Shown here one piece after another: positions 26,142 through 35,054 of a DNA stretch of 64,000 bases (the stretch's first letter is position 1; every line of letters begins with the position of its first letter). The stretch is from Solirubrobacterales bacterium (GTDB taxonomy: Bacteria; Actinomycetota; Thermoleophilia; Solirubrobacterales; 70-9), in the NCBI GenBank assembly GCA_016712175.1, contig JADJRQ010000001.1, positions 62,001-126,000 on the forward strand. The letters run 5' to 3'. The notes under the pieces were generated by a model. It did not search any database. It was not told the origin of the DNA and saw only the letters and a list, made by a program, of their open reading frames with translations. Both the position numbers and the translations under genes were made by a program.

Positions 26142-27290
26142 ATGAACTTTGATCTGACTGATGAGCAGCGACTGCTCAGGGAGACTGTCCGGGACTTTGC
26201 GCGAAACGAGGTGGCTCCGGTCGCTGAGGAACTCGATCGCACCAAGACTTTTCCTTACGAGATCGTGCAGAAGATGGCTGACCTCGACCTCATGGGGATT
26301 CCCTTCCCGGAGGAATACGGTGGTGGTGGTGGCGACATCCTTTCCTACGCCCTCGCGGTCGAAGAGCTGGCGCGGATCGATTCGTCAGTGGCAATCACCC
26401 TCGCGGCCCACATCTCGCTGGGCACCACTCCGATCTACAACTGGGGCACGGACGAGCAGAAGGACGAATGGATGCCCGTCCTCACTTCGGCGAAGAAGCT
26501 CGCCGCCTTTGGCCTGACCGAACCGGAAGCCGGATCCGATGCCGGCAATACCAAGACCCAGGCGGTGCTTGACGGTGACGAATGGGTGATCAACGGCGCC
26601 AAGCAGTTCATCACCAATTCCGGCACCGACATCTCCGGCTGCGTCTCAATCACTGCAGTCACCGGTGAAGACGACCGCGGCCGGATCGAGATTTCTAACT
26701 TCATCGTCCCCAACGGCACCCCCGGCTACACGGTCGAAAAGGCTTACCGCAAGATGGGCTGGAACGCATCCGATACGCACCCGCTGAGTTTCGAAGATGT
26801 GCGCCTGCCCAAGTCAGCCATGCTCGGCCCGCAGGGCCAGGGCTTCAAGCAGTTCCTCAACATCCTCGATGGCGGTCGCATCGGCGTTGCCGCAATGTCG
26901 GTCGGCGTCGCCCAGGGTGCCCTCGACGAGGCAATCAAATACGCCAAGGAGCGCCAGGCGTTCGGCCAGTCGATCTCCAAGTTCCAGTCGATCCAGGCGA
27001 AGATCGCCGACATCTCGTCCCAGCTCGAAGCCGCCCGCCTGCTGACCTACAAGGCGGCGATCATGAAGGACCGCGGCGAGAACTTCACATTGACCGCGGC
27101 CCAGGCGAAGCTGATCACCGGTCGTCTCGCAGTCAGGGCCACCGAAGAAGCCGTCCAGATCCACGGCGGCTACGGCTTCATCGAGGAATACCCGGTCTGC
27201 CGTTTCTACAGAGACGCAAAGATCCTGACGATCGGTGAAGGAACTGACGAAGTCCAGCAGATGGTCATCGCCCGCGCCCTCGGGTGTTAG
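26142..27290 (+). CDS. Acyl-CoA dehydrogenase
   Basis: FAD enzyme for the first beta-oxidation step, 382 residues. FGLTEPEAGSDAGNTKTQA and WVINGAKQFITNSG are the flavin/substrate loop motifs; RQAFGQSISKFQSIQAKIAD and QIHGGYGFIEEYPVCRFYRD follow; the catalytic base is the glutamate of LTIGEGTDEVQQMVIAR. Short- to medium-chain type by overall form. Electrons go to the ETF encoded at 11-13 kb. It starts at 26142 about 120 bp after repeat A2, with no obvious operon partner. Confidence 0.95.
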   Translation: MNFDLTDEQRLLRETVRDFARNEVAPVAEELDRTKTFPYEIVQKMADLDLMGIPFPEEYGGGGGDILSYALAVEELARIDSSVAITLAAHISLGTTPIYNWGTDEQKDEWMPVLTSAKKLAAFGLTEPEAGSDAGNTKTQAVLDGDEWVINGAKQFITNSGTDISGCVSITAVTGEDDRGRIEISNFIVPNGTPGYTVEKAYRKMGWNASDTHPLSFEDVRLPKSAMLGPQGQGFKQFLNILDGGRIGVAAMSVGVAQGALDEAIKYAKERQAFGQSISKFQSIQAKIADISSQLEAARLLTYKAAIMKDRGENFTLTAAQAKLITGRLAVRATEEAVQIHGGYGFIEEYPVCRFYRDAKILTIGEGTDEVQQMVIARALGC

Positions 27291-27294
27291 AGGC

Positions 27295-28299
27295 CTAAGC
27301 GGTCGATTCTCTGATCAACAGTTCCGTGCCGACCTGTACGTGAGTCGGGGCGACGTCTTCGTCGTTGATCGCGGCGATCAGCATGGTCACGGCGGCTTCG
27401 CCGAGCTCGACCGGCCGCTCGTCGATCGTCGTGAGCTTCGGTGAAGTGGACTTCGCGGTCTGACTGTCGCTGCAGGTCGCGATCCGGATGTCACCGGGCA
27501 CCGCCAGGCCTTCGCCTTCCACGTGGATCAGCAGGGCCTCGGCCAGGGTGTCAACCGTCGCATAGACCCCGTCAGGCCGGTTCGAACCGGCAACGACGTT
27601 TCGGGCGGCTCTTTCAGCGTCAGCCGGACTGGGGCTGTTGGACATGACTACCCGCGACTCGACGTCATGCCGCTCGCACCACTCGAGGTAGGAATCGATC
27701 GTGTCTCGCTGGAAAGAATCGATTGGTTCCGCCGCAAAGAGGGTGATCGTCCTGGCGCCCCGTTCACGCAGGTGGTCGAGAACGTCGCCTGTGGCCGTCG
27801 TGAAATCGTTGTCGACAACGAGGTCTTTTTCCGGCTTCACGTTGTCGCCGAGACGCCGGCCGATGGTGACCACCGGAAGGCCGATCCGGTCGAAAGCCGC
27901 GATCGTCGGATCGTCGAGCGATGGATCGACGACGACGGCTCCGTCGACCGCCACCCGGCCGGCCTCCTTGGACGAAGACGTGATCAGCAGCCCGTGGTTC
28001 AGTTCGAGCGCCTTCGAAGCGACCGCACCGAGCAGGCGGAAGTAGTACTCGACCGCGACCATGACTTCGGGGTGATGGCTTATCCCCGGCATCGAAACCG
28101 AGATCAACTGGGTCTTGCCACCGACCAGTGACCGCGCGTTCGAGTTGGGGACGTACCCCATCTGATCGGCCAGCTCCTTGATCCGGGTGCGGGTCTCGTC
28201 CGACATGCGGCCTTTGTCGCGCAGGCCGAGGGAAACGGTCGCCGCCGAAACGGCGGCCTCCCTTGCGATGTCGTTGATGCTGGGTCGACGATTAGTCAA
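27295..28299 (-). CDS. LacI-family transcriptional regulator
   Basis: 334 residues. The N-terminal helix-turn-helix SINDIAREAAVSAATVSLGL with hinge helix NSNARSLVGG is followed by a periplasmic-binding-protein-like ligand domain ending ELGEAAVTMLIAAINDED. The start is TTG, just inside AAACGTT, whose central AACGTT resembles the CG-centred LacI-family operators and may allow autoregulation. It is convergent with the acyl-CoA dehydrogenase gene, and the ligand is unknown. Confidence 0.9.
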   Translation of the reverse strand: MTNRRPSINDIAREAAVSAATVSLGLRDKGRMSDETRTRIKELADQMGYVPNSNARSLVGGKTQLISVSMPGISHHPEVMVAVEYYFRLLGAVASKALELNHGLLITSSSKEAGRVAVDGAVVVDPSLDDPTIAAFDRIGLPVVTIGRRLGDNVKPEKDLVVDNDFTTATGDVLDHLRERGARTITLFAAEPIDSFQRDTIDSYLEWCERHDVESRVVMSNSPSPADAERAARNVVAGSNRPDGVYATVDTLAEALLIHVEGEGLAVPGDIRIATCSDSQTAKSTSPKLTTIDERPVELGEAAVTMLIAAINDEDVAPTHVQVGTELLIRESTA

Positions 28300-28334
28300 A
28301 ACGTTAAATCAAAGTTACCCGACCTTTGAGAAAA

Positions 28335-28754
28335 CTAAGCTGCGGGCGCCTGAGAGGTGACCGTGCCGATCGATCGGCCGGTGATCTCGGCTCCTCGTCC
28401 TACGGTCTCGGGAATCCCGTAGTACTGGAGGACCTGGAGCTCCTGCTCGCGGTTGAGCGGCATGTCGGGATCCACGGCCGGCGCGTTTCGAATTACCTCG
28501 CGGTCGTGGGGTACCCACACCCGGCCCGCTGCCGTTGCGCATTCACGAATCGAAATCGGGACTACCTTGCCGAAGCGTCCGAGCTTGACCAGGATCCAGG
28601 CGGGGTCCCCGCTCTCCTGGTCGACGAACAGTCCTTCGACTTTGGCGACGCTGTGACCCGAGATCTCGTCGACGCGATAGCCCATCCACTGCTTGACGTC
28701 CTCGAGACCGGGCTGGCGGGTTGAAGCTTCTTTCGGGGTGCTGGGGTCAGACAT
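28335..28754 (-). CDS. PRC-barrel domain protein
   Basis: 139 residues with one PRC-barrel-like domain from about 20 to 100: MGYRVDEISGHSVAKVEGLF and DPAWILVKLGRFGKVVPISI. Such domains bind RNA or protein partners in ribosome maturation and photosynthetic centres; the role here is unknown. The ATG overlaps the meaB stop by eight bases, so the two are co-translated. Confidence 0.8.
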   Translation of the reverse strand: MSDPSTPKEASTRQPGLEDVKQWMGYRVDEISGHSVAKVEGLFVDQESGDPAWILVKLGRFGKVVPISIRECATAAGRVWVPHDREVIRNAPAVDPDMPLNREQELQVLQYYGIPETVGRGAEITGRSIGTVTSQAPAA

Positions 28755-29723
28755 CGAGCTCTCCTTCCAATAGCTGTGCGGCGGCGGATGCGGGATCGAT
28801 TTCCCGGCTCACCACCCTGTTCAGCAGTTCGACCACACCGGGATCATCCTCGATCGCGGCCTCGAGCCGCCGCCTGAGTCGGGCAGTGGCGATTCCAAGG
28901 ACTTCGCTGCGCAGGTTCCGGGCCCGCCGTTCGATGAGCAATCCCTTCGACTCGATGAAGGCGCGATGCTCATCGATCTTGGCGGCCAGTTCCTCGATCC
29001 CTTCACCGCGCGTGGCTTCTGTCCTGAGGATCGGAACCCGCCAGCCACCCGGATCATGGGCGGGGAAAGCGCGCCACGAACCTCTCGAATCATCGTGTCG
29101 GTCATCGGGTGGTCCGATTTGTTGACGACGATGACGTCAGGAATCTCCATGATGCCCGCCTTCAGTGCCTGGATCGAATCGCCGGACCCAGGCATCAAAG
29201 CGAGAACGATCGTGTCGGCGTGGTCGACGATGTCGATCTCGCCCTGCCCCACGCCCACGGTCTCGATCAGCACGTCGTCCTTGCCGGAAGCATCCATCAC
29301 CAGGGCCGCCTGGAGAGTCGCCTCAGAAAGGCCTCCTAGCGCGCCGCGTGACGCCATTGAACGGATGAATACGCCGCCGTCGAGGAAATGTTCGGTCAGA
29401 CGGATCCGGTCGCCGAGCAGCGCGCCTTGAGTGAAAGGACTGGAGGGGTCGATCGAAAGCACGGCAATCTGGCGGTCGGCCTTCCGGAACTCTCCCGTGA
29501 GTGCACCGATCAGGGTGCTCTTGCCGACGCCGGGTGGTCCGGTGAATCCGGTGATCCTTGCTTTGCCGGTCTTCGGGAATATTTCCCGGACCAGCTCCCA
29601 GCCTTTCGGATCGTCCGACTCGATCAGCGTGATCGCCCGCGCGAGGGCACGCTTGTCGCCGGCGAGCAGTCGCTCGGCGAGTGTGGCAGTGGTGCCAGGA
29701 GCTTCGGCTGGGGACTTGGGCAT
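28747..29723 (-). CDS. meaB: MeaB/ArgK-type GTPase, mutase chaperone, one apparent frameshift
   Basis: G-protein that loads and protects cobalamin on acyl-CoA mutases. About 325 residues when repaired, the family length. Walker A GFTGPPGVGKSTLIGAL, LSIDPSSPFTQGALLGDRIR, ETVGVGQGEIDI and VVNKSDH are intact. A base appears missing in the C/G run at 29058-29066; the repaired frame continues AHDPGGWRVPILRTEATRGE and ends RRRLEAAIEDDPGVVELLNR before a short tail. The mutase itself lies 11 kb away, not adjacent. Confidence 0.92.
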
Positions 29724-29781
29724 TGGCCGTGAAGTGTAGAACCTGGTTCAGAAGAACAAGGATCGGGATAAAGTCCGGCGT

Positions 29782-30435
29782 GTGCTCCGCTCGCTCACCT
29801 TCTTTGCCCGCAACGGGATGCTGCGGCCCAAATACATCCGGCTCTTCGGCCGATACCTCTGGCGGCGCCTGCTCACACGGCCCGGATACCGGTGGAAGAC
29901 CAGTGGCCCGGTGTTCTTCGGGCGAAACCTCCAGATCCAGACCGGACACGACGCCAGTCTCAGCTTCGGACAGTTCGTCTGGATTGGTGACGGCACCAAG
30001 ATCCGCTGCCACGAAGGCCGGGTGGAAATCGGCGACAAGACCGTGATGGGCCAGGAATGTACGATCTCCGCCTACCAGCGGGTCCGGATCGGGGCCGAAT
30101 GCGTGATCGCCGATCGCACGATGTTCATCGACTTCGATCACGGCGTCGTCGAAGTCGAACGCCCAATCCGCCATCAGGGCATCTACATGGAAGACGTGGT
30201 GGTCGGTTCGAATGTCTGGATCGGATACGGCGCCTGTGTTCTCCGCGGAGTGAAGGTCGGCGATAACTCGATTATCGGCACCAATTCAGTCGTGACCCGG
30301 GACGTTCCCGCCAACGCCGTGGTCGGCGGGGTTCCGGCCAGGGTCTTGCGCATGCGCGATGCACCGAAGGACCTCATGTGGGCAGACCCCGTCGAACCCC
30401 AGCCGGGTTCACCGGGCGTCCTGGACCTGCCCTAG
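29782..30435 (+). CDS. Left-handed beta-helix acyltransferase
   Basis: 217 residues from a GTG. Hexapeptide-repeat fold: VWIGDGTKIRCHEGRVEIGD, ISAYQRVRIGAECVIADRTM, then VVVGSNVWIGYGACVLRGVK and the end cap VVTRDVPANAVVGGVPARVL. This is the maltose/galactoside O-acetyltransferase-like group that acylates sugars or glycolipids. It is convergent with the GT4 gene and could acylate the polysaccharide made by the adjacent cluster. Confidence 0.88.
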   Translation: MLRSLTFFARNGMLRPKYIRLFGRYLWRRLLTRPGYRWKTSGPVFFGRNLQIQTGHDASLSFGQFVWIGDGTKIRCHEGRVEIGDKTVMGQECTISAYQRVRIGAECVIADRTMFIDFDHGVVEVERPIRHQGIYMEDVVVGSNVWIGYGACVLRGVKVGDNSIIGTNSVVTRDVPANAVVGGVPARVLRMRDAPKDLMWADPVEPQPGSPGVLDLP

Positions 30436-30496
30436 GGTCTCGCCCGCCTCGTATCCGCACGAAGCGCGGATACGAGGCGTCAGGACCCGATCCTTA
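30434..30496 (-). repeat. Family B 3'-end hairpin element, copy B2
   Basis: Fills the whole 60-bp convergent gap. On the minus strand it overlaps the GT4 stop codon, then GGGTCCTGACG, and a perfect 14-bp stem CGCCTCGTATCCGC with a 7-base loop, ending GGGCGAGACCC. GGGTC and GACCC form an outer stem. No T-run follows, yet position and shape suggest transcript-end formation. Confidence 0.85.
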
Positions 30497-31690
30497 GACC
30501 TTGCCGACGGGGAGCAGCCCCTGGTACAGCTCGAGTGTCTGCAGCCCGACGTCGGCCCAGTCGAACATACGGATGTGGGCAAGGCCCTCTTCAACCATGC
30601 GCTGGCTGAGTTCGTCGTCGCCAAGGACCTGAATGGCGGCTTCAGCGAGGTGCTCCGGGTCACTCGCCCGAAATCGCAGACCTGCGCCTTCAATCGGTAC
30701 AACCTCTCTCAGGCCGCCTGTGTCGGCCGCGATGCATGGGCACTCGGAGGCCATCGCTTCGAGCGCTACCAGTCCGAAAGGCTCATAAATCGAAGGGACG
30801 ACGGTCAGGTCGGCGATCCGGTAGAGCGAATGGAGCACGTCGTCGCCGATCCAGCCGAGGAAGGTACCGTGGGTCATCAGTCCGAGCTCCTTGGCCTGCT
30901 TGTGAAGTTCGGCCTCGTGTGTGCCCGACCCGGCGACCAGGAAACGTGTATTCGGCAGGGCCTCGATCACCTTCGGCATCGCCTCGAGTGCGAGCTGGAA
31001 ACCCTTTTCGTAGACCAGGCGCCCGATCAGCAGGACGAGGTTCTCTTCAGGCTTCGCAAACTCGGCGCGCAGGCGTGCCAGCTCGACGGAATCCTCTTCG
31101 GGCAGGTCATCGGGATCGATCCCGTTGGGGATTACGGAGATGTGCCCCTGATCGACCGCGAAAATGTCGGCGATCTGCTCACGCATGAAGTGGGAACAGG
31201 CGATGACCCGGTCAGAGCGGTTGGCAATCCACTTCTCGACCCCGTGGATGTGCTTCTGTGGATGTTTTTCGACCCATCCCTGGTGCCGGCCATATTCGGT
31301 GGCATGAATCGTCGTGACCAGTGGCACGTCGTACCGGCGGGCGAGATGGTCACAGGCGCCGGCAACCAGCCAGTCATGACCGTGGACGAGGTCGAATTCA
31401 AAGCGATCACCGAGCTCCACCCCGGCGGCAAGCATGTCGGAATTCATGCGTTCGACCCAGGTCACGAATTCAGCGAGGTCGGTCGGGCGTTCCGGTTCCA
31501 CGATGCGGTGGATCAGGACACCGGCCATCTCTTCTTCGACCGTGGCTTCCTCTCCACCCCTGGTCAGGACGTGAACTTCAACCCCCAGCTTGACCAGGGC
31601 TTCGGAGAGCTTGCGCACGTGCCGGGCCAGCCCACCTTCAATCAGCGGCGGATACTCCCAGGTGACGATGAGGATTCTGTTCAGGTCCAT
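30494..31690 (-). CDS. GT4 alpha-glucosyltransferase (Rv3032-like)
   Basis: 398-residue retaining glycosyltransferase with GT-B fold. The acceptor domain has PPLIEGGLARHVRKLSEAL; the donor domain has LIGRLVYEKGFQLALEAMPK, ERE-type SIYEPFGLVALEAMASECP and ADTGGLREVV. In mycobacteria the equivalent enzyme elongates alpha-1,4-glucan for methylglucose lipopolysaccharide or capsular glycogen. It is third in the order methyltransferase, GH57, GT4, which matches Rv3030-Rv3031-Rv3032. Confidence 0.88.
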   Translation of the reverse strand: MDLNRILIVTWEYPPLIEGGLARHVRKLSEALVKLGVEVHVLTRGGEEATVEEEMAGVLIHRIVEPERPTDLAEFVTWVERMNSDMLAAGVELGDRFEFDLVHGHDWLVAGACDHLARRYDVPLVTTIHATEYGRHQGWVEKHPQKHIHGVEKWIANRSDRVIACSHFMREQIADIFAVDQGHISVIPNGIDPDDLPEEDSVELARLRAEFAKPEENLVLLIGRLVYEKGFQLALEAMPKVIEALPNTRFLVAGSGTHEAELHKQAKELGLMTHGTFLGWIGDDVLHSLYRIADLTVVPSIYEPFGLVALEAMASECPCIAADTGGLREVVPIEGAGLRFRASDPEHLAEAAIQVLGDDELSQRMVEEGLAHIRMFDWADVGLQTLELYQGLLPVGKV

Positions 31691-31701
31691 GAGTAGCCGG
31701 T

Positions 31702-33147
31702 CTACGGGGTGAGCAGTGGAGTCAGGCTCAGGTCGGGGGCCAGCGATCTGACCCTTGAATCGAGCGGTTCATGAGGGATCGATTGTAGGGCCTCATAAGC
31801 CTGCTCGGCGTGGAGCGTGGCCCGCTCGTAGGGGTAGTCGCCCGCCTGCTTGCGGTTGTCGAGGAAGGCCCAGTCGCTGGATTGAACTGCGAGCAACTCC
31901 CGGGCCGCTCGCTCGGCCCGGCCGCGATCCATCCCTTCGCTGACCGCCCGGGTGACCTCGAGTTCGAGCCGTCGGGCACCCCAGGCGAGGTCGGCCACCA
32001 CCGGTTCGTCCCAGGTCGTGAAGTTCTTGTCCTCGCCCCAGGTTGACGGCTTCAACTCCGACTGCCTCGTCTTGCCGGCGGCGGCCTGATCCAGCGTGAC
32101 CAGGTTCAATCCATTTCCGGCAGCCCGCTCGAGGACGCATTCCAGCCAGACTGGCCCTTCGGTCCACCAGTGCCCGAGCAACTCGGTGTCGACCGCAAAA
32201 ACAATGAGTCCGGTCTCCTCCGTGCGATCGCGGAAAGCTTCGAGCCGCGAGACCGCGTCGTCGATGAACTGGTCGGCCTGGCCGGAGGCGTGGGCCACGG
32301 CGGCGGCAGGGTCGTACGGGTCGCCGTCGATCCCGAAGATCCGGATCCCGTTCATCGAGAGCCGGTGGAAGTCGACGTAACCTGGCCACGACGGATAGCC
32401 CTGCATGTCCCAGAGCCAGGAAATCGAAGTCCAAGCGATCGGGAAGGCAACCGGGCCCGCTTCGGTCTGCACCGGCATCAGCGCGGCGTCGCCCGACTCG
32501 TGCCGGCTCTGGTCGACGCAGAACCACTCGACGCCATTGCGGGCCAGGTCCCACTCAAGACCCGGCACATAGGCGCACTCCGGCAGCCAGAAACCGCCCT
32601 GCCAGCCGAACCGGCGGCGGTGCGAGCGGAGTCCTGTCTCTACCTGGAGGTCGATTCCCCGTCTGGAGGCCATCAGCGGCAGAATCGCGTGGGTGGCGCT
32701 CGACGCGGCCAGGCTGACGCGGCCAGAAGTCCGGGCTTCGGCGAAAGCGTTGTTCACGTTTCCGTGGTGCCGGTCGAGCAGGTCCAGGACCTTCACGTAA
32801 CGGTCGTGTTCCACCTCGGCTGCTGCGCGGTATTCCGGCTGGGCAGTTTCGATGTCCTTCGCGGCTGCCCCGATCCGGTGGTTCACCAGGAACTCCCGCA
32901 GTCGCTCACCTACTCCCGGCGCCTCGAATTGATCGGCGAGGACCGGCGTGACGGTGACCGTCAGGTCGCGGGCGAAGTCGAGGATCGGAAGGTGCGACCT
33001 GATCGCGGCGTCAAAAAGCCATTCCTCTCCAAATGGATAGGTGCCGAATCCTTCTACATACGGCATATGTGAGTGGAGGACAATCGCGAGATTGCCGGCC
33101 CCATCAGAAAAAGGCTCGCCGGCCGGGCGGCCGTCTCCCTCAGACAT
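31702..33147 (-). CDS. GH57 alpha-1,4-glucan branching enzyme (DUF1957 type)
   Basis: 481 residues. GH57 motif 1 LHSHMPYVEGFG, motif 3 GFWLPECAYVPGLEW with the nucleophile glutamate, and motif 4 FAVDTELLGHWWTEG with the acid/base aspartate are present, followed by the C-terminal helical domain. It introduces alpha-1,6 branches into alpha-glucan. The start overlaps the upstream methyltransferase stop by eight bases, and GT4 follows after 11 bp, so all three form one operon. Confidence 0.92.
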   Translation of the reverse strand: MSEGDGRPAGEPFSDGAGNLAIVLHSHMPYVEGFGTYPFGEEWLFDAAIRSHLPILDFARDLTVTVTPVLADQFEAPGVGERLREFLVNHRIGAAAKDIETAQPEYRAAAEVEHDRYVKVLDLLDRHHGNVNNAFAEARTSGRVSLAASSATHAILPLMASRRGIDLQVETGLRSHRRRFGWQGGFWLPECAYVPGLEWDLARNGVEWFCVDQSRHESGDAALMPVQTEAGPVAFPIAWTSISWLWDMQGYPSWPGYVDFHRLSMNGIRIFGIDGDPYDPAAAVAHASGQADQFIDDAVSRLEAFRDRTEETGLIVFAVDTELLGHWWTEGPVWLECVLERAAGNGLNLVTLDQAAAGKTRQSELKPSTWGEDKNFTTWDEPVVADLAWGARRLELEVTRAVSEGMDRGRAERAARELLAVQSSDWAFLDNRKQAGDYPYERATLHAEQAYEALQSIPHEPLDSRVRSLAPDLSLTPLLTP

Positions 33148-33892
33148 GGCAGACGGCGATGAAGTCCAGTGCGCTTTCGAGGTTGGTGTTGCTCAGCTTG
33201 AAGTCGTCGGTATTGATCGCCGGGGTGAACCAGTCGTAGAAAGGCTTGGTCAGGCCCAGCGACTCGTGGAACCGGTCCCAGCCCAGCGAGAGCGCGTGCT
33301 CGTGCCAGCGGAGCTTGCCCGTGTGGGAGAGACCGTGGATCTCGACCCTCGAGAAATGCGGCTCGAGCAATGCCCGGTATTCCTCGAGACGGTACTCCTT
33401 GATGTGCCAGGGATTGTCCGACTTCTCGGCTCCTTCCGGTGCCAGGGTAAGGAGATTCGGGGTCGAGATGAAAGAGACCGGAGCGACCTTCGTAAAGCCT
33501 GCGAGCAGGGCGTCGGGGTCTTCAATGTGCTCGATCGTCTGCAGGAAGACGATCGCATCACGGGGATCCTTGAAGCTCTCGACCAGTTCGCGACGGAAGC
33601 CGAGCACGTCGGAGCTGTACTTGGCACGGGCGTGCTCGAAGGCTTCCGGGTTCGCGTCAACCCCGATCACATCGGCGGCAGTTTCAGCGAGTACAGCTGA
33701 TCCGTAGCCCTCGCCGCAGGCCAGGTCGACCATCGTCAGACCTGCGACCTGAGTGGCAATCCACTGGTAGACGGCGAGGTGCCGCTGGTACCAGTAGTTC
33801 TCCTCCGGCACGTCCGGAAGAGTGCGCTCCCCGGTCAATTCGAGCGGTGGAACGCCTTCGGGCTGGTCATTTTGTACGTACGTTTCAGTCAA
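33140..33892 (-). CDS. SAM-dependent methyltransferase of the glucan cluster
   Basis: About 250 residues. Class I fold with MVDLACGEGYGSAVLAETA for SAM binding and VFLQTIEHIEDPDALLAGF (DxxxHxxD-like region); then FISTPNLLTLAPEG. I choose the TTG at 33892, with GGGAAGAA upstream, because earlier starts run into the divergent gene. By position and type it matches Rv3030, proposed to methylate glucose residues of methylglucose lipopolysaccharide. It overlaps the GH57 gene. Confidence 0.85.
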   Translation of the reverse strand: MTETYVQNDQPEGVPPLELTGERTLPDVPEENYWYQRHLAVYQWIATQVAGLTMVDLACGEGYGSAVLAETAADVIGVDANPEAFEHARAKYSSDVLGFRRELVESFKDPRDAIVFLQTIEHIEDPDALLAGFTKVAPVSFISTPNLLTLAPEGAEKSDNPWHIKEYRLEEYRALLEPHFSRVEIHGLSHTGKLRWHEHALSLGWDRFHESLGLTKPFYDWFTPAINTDDFKLSNTNLESALDFIAVCHV

Positions 33893-33923
33893 GGCAGACG
33901 ATTCTTCCCTATCTTTCTTCGCA

Positions 33924-34844
33924 GTGCCTGCCTCCCCGACCGCCACGCCGGACCACATCAAGGATGTGAACACCCGGTACCACGATGCCGCTGCCGACTC
34001 TTATGACTCGAAGTGGGGGATCGACTTCGGCGAGATCGGCCAGGAACAGGTCGCGTCAAAACTGAGGCGGACCATGGGCGGAAAAATGCCGGAACCCTTT
34101 GGCGACGCGCTCGAGATTGGTGCCGGTACCGGTTACTTCTCGCTCAACCTCGCCAGCCAGGGCCTGATCGAACACCTGACCGCGACCGACATCTCCCCCG
34201 GGATGCTGCGTTCGCTGGAAAAGACGGCCGGCTCACTCGGGGTGCCGGTCACCACAGTGGTGACCGAGGCCGAGGTCCTTCCCTTCGAGGATGAGAGCTT
34301 CGACGTCGTGCTTGGTCACGCCGTGCTTCACCACATCCCCGACCTGGACAGTGCCTTCTCGGAATTCCTCCGGGTGCTTCGCCCAGGTGGTTCGATTGTC
34401 TTCTGCGGTGAACCATCCCGCTACGGCGACCGGCTCGCCGCTGTGCCCAAGCGAACCGGCCACCTCCTCGCGCCCGTGTGGCGCCGTCTGATCCAGGCCA
34501 CGGAACTCCAGCACACCGAGGAAGAGCTGGCTGACGACGAGCACCGCCTCGAGCCCGAGGTCGATGTACACGCCTTTGTACCGGCCGACCTCCGGGCGAT
34601 CCCTCCCCGCGCCGGCTTCGAGCACACGCGGGTCCGCGGGGAAGAACTCGTCGCCAACGTCTGGGGCTGGGGAATGCGCTCGATGGAAGCCACCGCGGCG
34701 CCGGACACGATCCCGATCCCCTGGCGGAACTTCGCTTATCGGAGTTACCTCGGCTTCCAGAAGGTCGATCAGGCCATCCTGGAGCCGTACCTGCCGGCAG
34801 AGCTGTTCTACAACCCGCTGCTGTCAGCCAAAAAACCCGAGTAA
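33924..34844 (+). CDS. Class I SAM-dependent methyltransferase
   Basis: 306 residues from a GTG at 33924. SAM site DALEIGAGTGYFSLNLASQG, acidic loop ATDISPGMLRSLEK, and VVLGHAVLHHIPDLDSAFSE followed by LRPGGSIVFCGEPS. The C-terminal 100 residues are lineage-specific. Only about 30 bp separate its start from the divergent methyltransferase, so it may share control with the glucan cluster and act as a second sugar methyltransferase, as Rv3037c is proposed to do. The substrate is unproven. Confidence 0.83.
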   Translation: MPASPTATPDHIKDVNTRYHDAAADSYDSKWGIDFGEIGQEQVASKLRRTMGGKMPEPFGDALEIGAGTGYFSLNLASQGLIEHLTATDISPGMLRSLEKTAGSLGVPVTTVVTEAEVLPFEDESFDVVLGHAVLHHIPDLDSAFSEFLRVLRPGGSIVFCGEPSRYGDRLAAVPKRTGHLLAPVWRRLIQATELQHTEEELADDEHRLEPEVDVHAFVPADLRAIPPRAGFEHTRVRGEELVANVWGWGMRSMEATAAPDTIPIPWRNFAYRSYLGFQKVDQAILEPYLPAELFYNPLLSAKKPE

Positions 34845-34936
34845 TCGGTCTGCCGGGTGGAGCCTCGCGTTTCCTGGCTCTTTGCCGTGCAATGGCATAT
34901 AGGGATAAAACGCGGCAAAGAACCACCGCGGGGTGA

Positions 34937-35044
34937 GATGCGGGGTACGGAGGTGCCCCCGGAGGGCTGGCGACCGAGGCGGTCCCGAAGGTCGACCCGA
35001 TCAAGGGAGCGTTGCCCCGGAGGAGGTACCTCCGTACCCCGCAC
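34937..35044 (+). repeat. Family A palindromic element, copy A3
   Basis: About 108 bp in a convergent gap. The version-2 ends TGCGGGGTACGGAGGTGCC and its complement GGTACCTCCGTACCCCGCA are almost perfectly inverted. Core GGCTGGCGACCGAGGCGG, apical CCCGATCAAGGG and GGAGCGTTGCCCCGGAGGA follow. A leading hairpin at about 34878-34923 (TCTTTGCCG against CGGCAAAGA) and the join ACCGCGGGGT are shared with copy A2. Confidence 0.88.
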
Positions 35045-35054
35045 CGGCAGGAAA

